NCBI GenBank assembly: GCA_010645155.1
Contig: CM021315.1
Location: 4,481,811 to 4,545,810, forward strand
Length of the DNA: 64,000 nt
DNA from: Tigriopus japonicus
Taxonomy: Eukaryota > Arthropoda > Copepoda > Harpacticoida > Harpacticidae
Direction: 5' to 3'
The notes under the pieces are model-generated. The model saw only the letters and a list, made by a program, of their open reading frames with translations. It was not told the origin of the DNA and made no database searches. Below, piece after piece: positions 44,547-56,186 of the stretch (positions are counted from its first letter, which is position 1; each line of letters begins with the position of its first letter). The position numbers and the translations under genes are program-made.

Positions 44547-47299
44547 GGTAAGAGACGTAGCAATTTACTTCACACCAGATATTAGTATACCATATCAGTT
44601 CAAAGAGTTCCATAGAAAAGAGACACTACGTATGTTGGGTGGCAGCTGAATTTTCATAACAGGCAACAGGGTTGTTTCAGAGTCAGCAACTAGTTGGAAC
44701 TTGCCCATTTCGGTCCCATTTCAGCTGCATGAAAGGTAGGCAAAATGATGTTAAAGCCTCTCTATCTTCCTCTAAGGATCAGTTCCCATCCGGTTGAATG
44801 AAAAGTTTGAATTGTTTTGCAATATTGATGTTTGCATATGCTTATGAAAACAACACGAACGTGGCACGTTTTTCATTGCAAAAAACCCCACAATATTTTA
44901 TTGAAGAAAATGGTTTGGCATTTTGGTTCCTCAATGCTTTTTCAGGGCTAAAATGGCTTTTGATTCAGTCCTTAGTCTGCTTCAGACTGCCTGGTTCCTA
45001 TGGACAAAACGATGAATTTGATGACATTGGTATGTTTTATGTGATTTCAAGTTTGTTTGGAATGACACGAAACAATAGTTTAAGATTGTAGTCAAATGAT
45101 CTAGGAACCCTGACCAAATTCAAATTCTAGTTCAGTTTCTCAATGACTGCGACCCATAAGAGGAAACAAACCATATGATTGATAAAGTTTGATGTCAAGG
45201 TTCTGATACAAAACCCAAGTAAAAACATACACAAAAATACCCATTACCAGTTTGATCATTAAAAGAGCAGATTATCGAATGCAAAAGAAACAAACGTTGT
45301 AAAATAAGAAACTTGAGCTTTTTTGACTTTCAGATTCAAAGATTTGACCACTATTTTCAGGGTGTTTTAGGTCAAGTACCAAAGTATAGTGAGTTAGGTA
45401 AAACAAGCGACATTGCACCTTAAATCAACTTTTTAATACTTCATAGGCAATCAATCATGCAAATAAATATTTCGATAAGAGCCATCCATATATTTGACTA
45501 TTTTATTCTTGGGTTGGGTTCACAGTTCACAGAAAACTGACAATTTTCGAGCCTTTTTCGCCTTAATCTTAGTTATCATTAATCGTCACAGTAATGTCGA
45601 CACATCCGCAGAAAAAGCTAACAATATAGTAATATGTTATGTAGTGAAAATTCTTCTTCATTCAGCCCTTCATATTTTCATTCATATTTCGTTCATACCG
45701 TGAAACGGTTAAAAGTTGAAAAGTTTCATATCAAAAACAGATGTGTTCGGTAAATGAGAACAATCTTCTTGATACGTAGCTATGTATTGGTTGATGACTA
45801 AATTATGTATTCAGGGAATACATGGTATATGATATACATAAATAAATAAATACGACTATCAGTGAGCAATGACTAGAGGAGCACGAGCAAGCATAGAAGA
45901 TACAACACGTCGCTCATTAAATCTCGAAGATTAGAGGAAAATAGTTTCACTACCTCGGAGGATCCCCGAGACTTGGAATACTAATTCTCTGGTTTGACGT
46001 TAAGCATCACAAGATTATTCTTTCGAAAGGGTTCTTTCCATTGGAAAAGACCAATGAATGGACACAGCCCGGTTACATTACATCCATAGAGAAAGAAATA
46101 AGAGACTGATGCCAAGCCACTCATACTCACAAACAAATGATCCAAGGAAATATGAACGGTGATTGGGATCATTGGACCAAGAGCATACGACGCACAAACA
46201 AACTAACCACAGAGTCCGAAGTACGTACTATATGGTAGAAGGGTCCTGTCTTTATTTCTCATCAGTCATCATTCGCTTGAGGAGGGCTTTCTAGTGAGTT
46301 AATGCAATATGACCATTTGGCAAATTGAGCTACTTGAGTTCCCTTTGATGATTTCCGTCTCAACAGTAATGATAAGACCATCTGCACCAAATCAACCCTG
46401 CAAAGACACTGACGTTAATCTTGGTACAGACGAGTAGAGCATGCATGGCCTTGATGACACATCAAATGTCCTTGGCGAAGCGAGGCATTTCATGTCAAGA
46501 TGAGGCATGTGTGTTCCAAGAGTAAACATTGCCTTAGCTCTCGAACCAAGAACGGTCAGAATGAACTCATCTGAATGAAGGTGGAAGATGGATTAGCGTC
46601 CCCACTAATCCTGTTTCATTACTCTGTTAATGGTCTAGGAGAGATAGATCAGGAATGGAGGTTTGTGCTTAGTGAGAGGAGTGTCGTGGCAAACACTGCC
46701 ACGATTGGTACTCAGACATGTCGGGTCAAGAGCATGGTTGTGAAAGTTACTTCATTAGCATCAGCAAAATAGCAAAATACGTACACCATACCAGTGATGA
46801 CTAACGGGAAAAAAGTGAAAGGAAATTCAATTAAATTTCACAATCCACTTTTTCAAATGTTATTTTCATATTAGTCGTGCTAACCTTAATAAAATTAGTA
46901 CTAAGCGATCAAAGTATATCAAATAACAATCGTTTGATAAAGTAAGCCTTTTTAGTAAAGATGGATTGCAACAAAATGAGTCAAGTATTTTTGGGCTTCT
47001 TAGTGCTTCTGTGACATTGATGAAATCATAAATTATTACAAAAAAAGGATAAGTCAAGCGGATTTCAATAAAAGTATGTTTTCATTTTCCATTGCATCCC
47101 AGGAAATATGTACATTATTGTCAGAAATAATACCTCGTAGCGCAGTTTATCACCAGATGGAAACCCTAAACCTACTGTTTCCAATGCTATTATCAAGCTC
47201 CTGTAAAGACTGTAAAAGCTGTATTATACATTCATCAAATAAAGAATGAATTCATAGGGAAAAGTTCATCGGTTACATGTGCTTACTAAGACGATCTCA
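44547..47299. other. gene-free region
   Basis: No supported gene, RNA or repeat structure. Short ORFs at 44798-45091 and 46575-46772 lack recognisable features. Confidence 0.45.
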
Positions 47300-50200
47300 T
47301 TAATTTGGGAGTCGGTCTCTCGAGTGTTCCACCACATCAAAGGGATTTCTTTGAGACGGCACCCAATAGCCAAACGTGTCAAACACAGGCTTGGTCTTCA
47401 ACTTTGACTCTTGCTCTTCTTCTTCTTCTTCCTCATACTCTTCTGGTTCCTCAGATGTTAATTCAGATAGTTGAGGTGCATAGTAGTCAAAGGATTCTCG
47501 ATCGTCTTGAATCGAGTTTGCGGGAGAATCTCCTCCAGCGAAAGTGTGGGAAATACCTCGCTTAGAGTGGGGCTTCTGGTCTCGAACTTCGTTGCCAAGG
47601 ATCGTATAAGTGTAGGGGTGGTGTCTGTTATTGGCAGGTTTTGTCAGTTTATGAGCATCCTGAGTGGCCAATTGCTTGAAACCAGCCCAATCCTGACTGA
47701 CTTGAACCGGTATGGGAAGGACGGCTGGGGAGTGAAAAGGTCGTTGAACCGAAGTTGGTGAATGGGGTTCTAGTCCATAAATGGACTGAAGCTTCCGCAA
47801 TGCAATCAACTCTTTTTGAAGTCGTAATTTTTGTGCACTGTATGGTTGTAGTTTCTTGGTTTGGAACCTGGAATCCGTCGCTTGAGGAATGGCCTCGACG
47901 TAAGGGACGTCCACTGGAGATTTGGTGGTGTGAGGAAATGTTTGGACATATTTTCCGCTTGGCCTAGTTGTCGAGGCCAGAGTGCTATGGTAAACCAGGG
48001 GTTTGAAGGTCGTGGTAGTTCCTGGGTGTTGGTAAGGATTTTGGTGGTGTTGATCCGCTTGAGAGCGCAGATAGCCAATGTATTCTTGACGCTGCGGATC
48101 CAGTTTGTGGGGAGTGTGGTGGCCGGTGAATTTTTGCTTGGTTTCATTTTCAGGGTAATAGATGTGCTTCACCGGACTTTGGGTAGAGTGAAGGCCGTAA
48201 TAGATGGGCGGAAGTTCGCGAATGGCATTGGGACTCACGGTGGGACCATGATGTGTGGCAGGTGGCAACGGGTGGAAGGGTAATCTGGGTCTCCCTGGGA
48301 TCTTTTGATATTTGGGCAGATTGGCCAGGTAGTTCAGCTCTTGTGGATAATAAATAGGGGCTTGCTGCCTCTTGTCACGTTTTGAGACTTTGTCATCCGT
48401 TGTTGTCAAGGATGGGTTTGATGGATGAACTAGCTCCATGGAATAGGACGAGGGTGTCTGTTTGACCGTCCATTTAGCCTCGTTCAAGTGGAACAACGAC
48501 TTCTTTGGGAGAGCTGCAACAGATTCGCCCGATTGGCTCGAGCCTTGTTGGCCTTCTTCTTCGTCAACAACATCCTCATCGTCATAATAATCATCATCAA
48601 TCGTGGAGGGGAAAATATGTCGTTGAAGCTCCCTGATGCCCGATATTCCATGAGGAGACACTACTGCACCCCCGAAAATTTCCCGTCCCTCAGGGTGGAA
48701 CTTGTCAGCTTTGTCGTCTTGGACCCCTGGGAGATCTCGCCTGATTACCAGATTGTCAACTGAGATGTCTTCGGGTTGTCTCCTGTCGTCATAGCCATTC
48801 TGAAACGCGTGGGATAAAGGCATTAGAAAGCAAGATTTTTTCCTCTGAGAGCTATCTTTCCACAGTTCCATTTGAGATGTATGAAGTGGCTGTTCCCTCT
48901 ACCCCATCTTCCCAACAATGATCAGTGTCCTAGTAATTCTCGGGAGGGAAACAATGGCTTCAAACATTGGATGCCTGCCTTTGTTCTGCGATCGGTCCCA
49001 ATCATGGTGTTGATTGGGCATCTAGGTCAAACCATTGACTTTCACATCTTCCAGTCGTGATGTATGCACTCAAGGGCCTCTCTCAAGAAGTCACCCTCTA
49101 GCTTTCACGTCCTACTTTTTCAGGCGATCAAGTGGGCACTGCACTTCTTCCAAGGATATACTACCAACATCTTGCCACATTATCGACTTTGGAAGCGACT
49201 CACCTGTTTTGGATCCAAATGGAACGAGGCTCCTCGTTGTCCTGAAATCAAGAGCAGAACTCGTATGGATTTTGTCTTGACGACGTGAAAATGTCATGAG
49301 TTATGGCTAATTTCATTCGTGTTCAAATGAACTCCTACTAACTGGAAGCTAGTACGTATTAAGTGATTCTCGAGGGAGTAACGGAAGTCAGTAGTCATTC
49401 TTGTTGAATGTTCCGGAAGAGAAGTCCACCCCACATTTTTCTCCCTCCTTGGATGGAGACCTCAGGTAAAGCCAACTACGCCCCTAGGACTTTGTACACG
49501 TGTTGTAATGCGTTTCACAAGCTCATCTTCATAATTCTTCGAGGATGTCACCTCGAGAATCTTCAAGCCGCATGATCTTAATCCTGCGGGAAATGTTAAG
49601 CCTCCAAAACAACAAGCAACATGATTTTTATTTCTAAACAAGGCCATTTCATGGAGCCCATTCCTGATTTTGAGGTTAACTCTGACTCTCCAAGCTTGGT
49701 TTGTGGGGGGAAAGAGGGTGGGACAAGATTGGAACAGTATCGTTCTCCGAGCTGATTGACGTATCGCGTTTCGTTGCGGGATGTTATTGAATTATCTGTG
49801 GCAATATGTCAAGAAGGAATTGCGGTTGGCGGATGTTTTACATTTTTGGATAGATATTCGTGGAAGTTCTTCCTAAAGAAGACTAAGTAATTAGATTTCA
49901 CTATCTTGTGGGTTGAAGATGTCCAAACACGACACAGAAATGATTAGAGAAAAGGGGAGGTCAAGAACACTTTTGTTGTTAAACTTGTCAAAGTTTATAG
50001 GGGACAAAAAATGGAAGCAACACGAAACAATTGGTGATGGAGCCTTATCATTATAATCAGATATTAGTTTAGTATTAATTACTAAATTCTTGAAGATCTA
50101 TCGGCATTTTTTTCAATTTCATTCGGCTTATGATATGATCTTTCAGAGCCCGCCAAAACGTTTTTTATCAATGCAGAAACTCGTTCGATGATCAAGAGAA

Positions 50201-50547
50201 CATCCATTCCGGAAAATACTTCTCTGTGTACGGTTTGTCTGCCCACTTCGCTTCTAGACATCTCTTTGAATTGGTGTCAAATGCCGGAAGTGAAGGAGAA
50301 TAGGATTTGCTCACCCAATATTACCACCCTAAAACATCTCCGACGTCTCCTTACCTTGCACTATCTCTTGCCTTTGTCCCAAAGATTTGACTAAGACTGA
50401 TCCCGACGAGGCCGATGACGACGGAGACTCCACAACTTCCACCTCCAATCCTCGTTGTAGTGGACGTGGGGTGAGAATGAAAGCATTTGTGAGCAGGAAG
50501 ATAAAGCTCGAATAAGATGATAAAAACGTCAAGAATCTCATCTTCAT
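47300..50547 (-). CDS. secreted low-complexity protein of unknown family, three exons
   Basis: I join three minus-strand exons: 50547-50355, 49241-49204 (38 nt) and 48799-47300, giving 576 residues. The donors are GTAAGG and GTGAGT; the acceptors are CTTGATTTCAG and ACGCGTTTCAG. Exon 1 ends in phase 1, the 38-nt exon restores phase 0, and exon 3 is open from its first base, so the three fit only together. Exon 1 encodes a signal peptide (starts MKMRFLTFLSSYSSFIFLL). The mature protein is rich in Pro, Tyr, His, Gln and Thr, with dibasic sites (RR, KRDKR, KR) and an almost purely Glu run near the C-terminus (EEYEEEEEEEQE). I recognise no domain. A secreted matrix, cuticle-associated or processed precursor protein is possible, but no function can be assigned. 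Confidence 0.65.
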
Positions 50548-52508
50548 GGTGACATGAGTTGGTGGGGTTGTTTGGCTCTTAGAGGGGTTACGACAAAGCT
50601 CGCTACAATACAGACACTAGAGACGTGGAACACTTTGGGGAGGGTGAAAAAAAGGTTCAATTTGACTTCCACCTTTGGTCCACTGTGATTAACTGAATGG
50701 ATTACAACTCACTCCTTCTTCCAAAGGGGATTAACAAGTTCGTCGAGAAACACTACCAAGCTCAAGCAAGCACTCTTTGGATTTTCCTATGTCCATGAAG
50801 TTGACTTGATGACTCGCTGGTTCGGTCTTGTGTTCATTGAACAATTAATAAATGTACGCCTGTGGATGGATGGATGATGTACATACTTGCTCTGCCGAGG
50901 AACCACCGAGGCACAAAGATTTGTATCAGGCTCGCCATGGAAAGTGTTTCCTTAACAAGGACGAGAATATTCTTGTCTCTTGGTCACTCGTTACCTCTTT
51001 GATTTCAAGAGAGATACGAAGCAACGAGTGTTTTCAAGGCGTTGCGTTTACTCTTTTTCAAAATATGCTAGGGAGTATTTGCATTACGTGAATTAAAAGG
51101 TCAGTAGGAGTGAATTGACTCAAAAGAATGAAAAACGGATTTCTTTGTGGATGATGGCTTCTTTTCATGCGTTTCTAGATCGTATCAGTCCACAATGGAA
51201 CTGTTTTATGTGTACATACATGAGACGCTACTGTGAAACGAAAAACAGTGCTTTGGATGAGATGTTGGTTAACACTTCAATTACCCGCACCCGTCACTTT
51301 TTTGCAAGTGACATAAACTAAGGATTTCTAGAATTTGCAGAACTGAACATGACCGACCAAGATTTGTTGCATAGACAAAAAAATATGGGTTCTGTCATTT
51401 TATTCTCTGAAGTAAATTGATTCAATCTTGGTCGCCTTAAGCTAACTTCAATAAATTATAGATGTCAATGAATGAAATAAGAATGACTTACACCTGGACG
51501 ACGCACCAGTGATGATTAAAGGGTGTAGAGTTATTTAAAGTAATAAAAAAGTATTTGTAGGTACAAAGTGGTACTTTTGGAGGAAAAAAGATATATTTTA
51601 CCTTTTTTGTTGAACACGCACATATTGCACCATTGGTTTGCTGTATGTAAATAGAAAAATAATTCACCAAAAATTATCGCTTTTTGAGAGTATATCAAAT
51701 AAGGTTAATCCTTTAGATCAGGGGCGACACCAGACTATGGGACAAAGCCCACCTAACGTGATGTCGTTCAATCTGGGACCTACCAAACTGAAACTCATGG
51801 GTACAAGGGCCTACAAATAAACGATCTCAGAGATCAGTGCCCACGATCACCATACTATGGTTGGCTTTTAGGCCCAATATTTTGGTCAGTCCTTCCCCAT
51901 ACCTCCTGGGCCCACCAAAATTCACCAATGAGCCCTTTGGTTACACTGGTTCCTTACTTTGGAATACGTCAACTTCATTATTGAAATGAGACATCAGGTG
52001 GCAGTCATATGTAAAAAAATTGGAATGCAGCGCTAAAAAAAGTAAACTTCAACAGAATTTTCTTGAAATGCCTCTCACTCAGTTCCAAGATTTGGGACAA
52101 TCATTTAGAAGTTGTTTTTAGCCATACAAATAAAGAGTTTTCAGCAATAAAAAAAAAAAGGAACAATTTTGCCTCACTTCAAACTCACTTACAGATTTAG
52201 TATGCTAACTTTGAACTTAGAGTTAGTCACCTCCTGTTTTTGTTTGCTCTTTTCAGTCATCTTTGAGATGACTTTATGTTTTACTGTGAGTTTCTTTGGT
52301 TGAAATAAAAAACCGACTTTAAACAAAGCACAACAAGCAACACTTCGAAAAAGAAAATCATGTGGTCAATTAAGAAATAAAATGATTTTCCTTGCTCCAA
52401 GGATCTAGTCCACATTCCAGCGGTCCTTGTGCAAACGTTGTTATAGGCGAAAGTTAAGCAACTAAATATTGCAACCAGTGTTGTACACTTCAATCACACC
52501 CTTCCATT
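50548..52508. other. gene-free region
   Basis: Upstream of the secreted-protein gene, so its promoter should be within the first few hundred bases. No other gene or repeat is apparent. Confidence 0.45.
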
Positions 52509-52516
52509 GTTATCAC

Positions 52517-53858
52517 TAGGGACGGGCAGAAAGTGCAAATAATCTTACCGTTTTAGTTACCAAAAGTTGCAAAAAAATGTGCCCAAAAGTGCAAAACAAA
52601 GTGCAGAAAAATGTTGAAAGTGCAAATAAATGTCAAAAAAGAGCAAATAAATGTCAAAAAAAGAGCAAATAAGTGTCAAAAAAGAGCAAATAAATGTCAA
52701 AAAAGAGCAAATAAATGTCAAAAAGAGCAAATAAGTGTCAAAAAAGAGCAAATAAATGTCAAAAAAGTGCAAATAAATGTCAAAAAGAGCAAATAACTTG
52801 CATTTGGACTTAAAACGTCATTCATGGAGTACCCACGGCTCCTAATTGAGCAGGAGAAGTCATTTACAAGTTCTAAAGACATTTGAGACCAGTTTGAGGT
52901 GAAGAGACAATGCTGCACAAGTAATAGAGTTCTATTAATAAGGTCACTAGCAAAAAGGATGTAAAATCATGAAAAATAGTCTAGTCAACAATCTTCTAAA
53001 TTTTTCATTCCTAAGGTGGTCTCGTGGATGTATGTACCCAAAATAATGTAGAAATACATTTAAAAATTGTTTTATATGGCTTTACATCACTCCGTTTTTG
53101 TCCTTCAATTTGTTCAAAAATAGACATTGAAAATTGAACAGAAAAATACCCACGTGTGCCTAACAATTACATCAAAGAAAATAGTCATAAATGTGTTTTA
53201 AGCATGCTTTTAGTGGCATTACTTCAATATTTGGCCCATGGCCTAATTACTAGAACTCAATTTCAAATGTGGCATTCATTGTCTCATCACATCAAAACTG
53301 TTCTCAAATACTTTTGGAACTTAAAAGTAATATCTTCAAGTCAATTAAACAATGTGTACTGCTACATTGATGTATCCTTAGCTTGATGATTTTAAGTTTA
53401 GAACGGCCTTTTTTAGAAATAGCGATCTTTTTAGGCAGCAAACCTAATTCTGCAATCTATGTTGTTAGTAGATACTTCCATTACCAAAGCATGAGTTTCT
53501 TTAGGTTTGCTATTTGTTGGTTGAATGCAATGAGATTCTTTTGTCTAATGTTTAGTTTAGTAAACAGGATGTTATAGTTAAAGCAAGATGGTGAATAAAG
53601 TGTGAGGTTTGCGTCTGAAATGCACATATTTCTTCAAGGTGCTAAGAATGGTTGATTGCAAATGCAAGCTTTTTTGACTAGTTCAAAATTTGATCTTGAA
53701 ACTAAAAAAATTTTCAAAAGCCACTACATTTTCTTGACAATTTGTCAATTTTGGCCAAAAACGTAAATTAAAAGTGCAAATAAAGGTGAAAAGTGCAAAA
53801 GTGCAGAAAAATGGTTTTATGTTACTAAAAATCTTTTTACACTATTTGCCCGTCCCTA
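52517..53858. mobile_element. hAT-like non-autonomous element with internal minisatellite
   Basis: The 1342-bp element starts TAGGGACGGGCAGAAAGTGC and ends in the inverse, ACTATTTGCCCGTCCCTA. It is flanked by a perfect 8-base direct repeat GTTATCAC (52509-52516 and 53859-53866). Inverted similarity extends about 45 bases inward, ending in GTTAC at both sides. The 8-bp duplication and G-rich end point to the hAT superfamily. No transposase reading frame; the interior is AT-rich and contains the 21-base minisatellite. Confidence 0.85.
52614..52798 (+). repeat. minisatellite, about 21-base unit, about nine copies
   Basis: The unit reads approximately GAGCAAATAAATGTCAAAAA, with A/G and A-run length variants. 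It lies just inside the left end of the hAT-like element and keeps an open frame of KEQINVK-type repeats by chance of its length. Confidence 0.9.
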
Positions 53859-53866
53859 GTTATCAC

Positions 53867-55860
53867 CTATGAAAAGAAAGAGAGACGTCAAAAAATAACA
53901 TTAAACGTGGACGGAGCTTTGTTCGTAGCACTACAAGAAACAAATATTAAGGGAACTCTCACAAAATTGAATTTCACATTACCCATGCCATTTCAAAGCC
54001 TCAGGAATCATTACAAGAGTGGTAAATAAAATACAAATAATCAGAGTGAAAAATATGAAGATTATGTAAAAAAATTGACACATAAAAGTTAACAAAAAGT
54101 CAAAAAATGCAAGCAAATAAAAGAGGAAAAATATGCTAAAACAATGGGAAAAATGCAATAAAATGCAAAACATGTTGGTATAAATGGGTAAAGCCAAAAT
54201 TTTCTGGTTCTGGGTTAAGATCAGTTCGGCGACTTTTCAGATTGAACTGGTTTGTTTCCGAACTGAAAACAAAATTTTGAAGCCGGCTCTAGATGTTAAT
54301 CTCTCTATTAATCTAAGTGCTCAAGAAGGCTTACCCAAAATACAAAAATCTCCACAAAATGGCATTTGTTTTGAAATTAGACATTCACAACCAAAACTTC
54401 TGTCAAACAAAAAAAAAACTGCGCCATCTATTGAGCCAATTTTAAAAATATATTGCTAAATCACTTACATGTAAAGTAAACCTCCAAAAACCGTTAAAAA
54501 CATCATATTCATCAAAAACATTTTTGGAAAATCGGTAAACACAAACAAAAATACCAAATAATGGCAATGTCAAAAAGTATTTCCTCAATATCCGTATATC
54601 TTTTTCAAATATTTAGCAAATATCTAGGGCCTTTGAGTAAATTATATATTGGATATTTTGACACTTTTTTGCAAATATTTTTTCGGGCCCTACCTACTCC
54701 TTACTCATTGCATGAAAAAGAATAACGTGAGGTTTAGTGAAAGAAAGAATATAAAATAGCGTGATTTATTCCAAATTTTCTTTCCACAGCATGTTTTCAT
54801 TTCTCAGACAACGAAATATTTTAGAAGTTATGTAGAAATGAGGAATTTTAATTAGCAGCATGCTTTCCTTATTCGGTGTTAATTTTGACAACCCTATATT
54901 TTCTCCAGTATTACAGTCATTGCCATTTTTTCATCAAATTTCAGAAAATGTCCACAAATTTTCTCGCAGGTTTAAGGAAAGTTAAAATTTTTGGTTGTAA
55001 TTGATCTTTATTGTATTTCACATCATTATTTTCACTGACTTCAAATTTGACTTCAAATTTTAAAAACACTTTTTAACAGCAGGAACACGTTCTTATCTCA
55101 AACATAAAATTACTTACCTATCAATTAAAAAAAGATCAATTCTTCTACCATTCATAAAAATAAATGTTTTGATTGGTTACTTTGCCATATTTGATGTCGC
55201 GCGTCTAAATTTCTAAATATTGTGCAATAATCTTATGCCACACTTGTTTAATTAACGGTCTTTAAATTCTGCTATTGACGCCTAGAATCTCTTTTTATGG
55301 AAGCCGTGAACACTTGCAAAAGAGATTTTGTCCATTAAGTGTTTGGCAATTTCACATTGACTTAAGAGCTAGTTAAGGACGACGAAATCCATCAGCAAAA
55401 GCTGATTTTCAAATTTTCATCTAACAGAAATAACTAAAGCTCAAACCAGTCAACCAACAGGTCATTTGAAGATCACGTTCTAATATTGAGCACGATCAAA
55501 GGAATTCAATGGCATTGAAAGTAATTTCAAGCGTAGACCGATTCATGGGCCGATGGCGCCTTCGGATTTGAGTGCTGTGCGGTTGTATGCTTCCGTTTCC
55601 ACTAAATGTTTTTTAGACGTGATCTAATTGTTTAAGTGCCTTCTACTTTAGGCCGTGAGATAAATTTAATTACTCACGGTAATGAAAAATTCATTCCAAG
55701 GCTGCATGGGCATTCCCAAGCACTATGAGACATATTTCTGACCCAAAAAATCAAGAGGAACAACTTCATATTAACTAGGTTTTTGAAAGCCTAGCAGGTC
55801 GAGATTTTTTGGTGGGTTGGTTGCGAATTTTTTATCATCACTACAAGGAACGCGATTTCA
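53867..55860. other. gene-free AT-rich region
   Basis: No gene or clear repeat seen before the LINE tail. Confidence 0.45.
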
Positions 55861-56186
55861 TGTAAAATAAATAAATCATTTAAAGAGTTTATGCAATTAT
55901 CATTTATAGATGATTTGGTGTACCAACGAGTTACTGTAGGCAGATCTATACAACCCTTGAATCCGGTTGATCAGGACTAGAATTAAAAAAATGCCTAATC
56001 CTGCCTTAAAAGTTGTCAGAGGATCAGCTTCTAAATACTCCCGACGAAGATTAATGGGCAAAAGATTGAACAATGAAGGAGCCCGATAAAGAAGAGAGGC
56101 GGACTTCATTGTTCGAACTAGCCTTGATTCCTTAGGATTTGGAGGTGCTCTCAGAGCGCACGTAAAACCTCTACGATCACTACAAC
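55860..56186 (-). mobile_element. LINE (non-LTR retrotransposon) fragment, C-terminal end
   Basis: The minus strand encodes the tail of a non-LTR reverse transcriptase polyprotein: RRGFTCALRAPPNP, VRTMKSASLLYRAPSLFNLLP and ending SNSLVHQIIYK. The RRGxxC...AP and LFNxLP blocks are characteristic of the region after the RT domain. It continues in frame from the piece at 58988-59310 across the inserted element. The 3' tail contains ATTTATTTATTTTACATG. Confidence 0.75.

Noticed and set aside
52614..52798. Regularly spaced repeats resembling a CRISPR array
   Set aside because: The repeats are contiguous without unique spacers, lie inside a transposon, and the genome is eukaryotic.
52557..52918. 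Overlapping minus-strand frames rich in Phe, Leu and Cys (membrane-like)
   Set aside because: Pure translation of the 21-base minisatellite.
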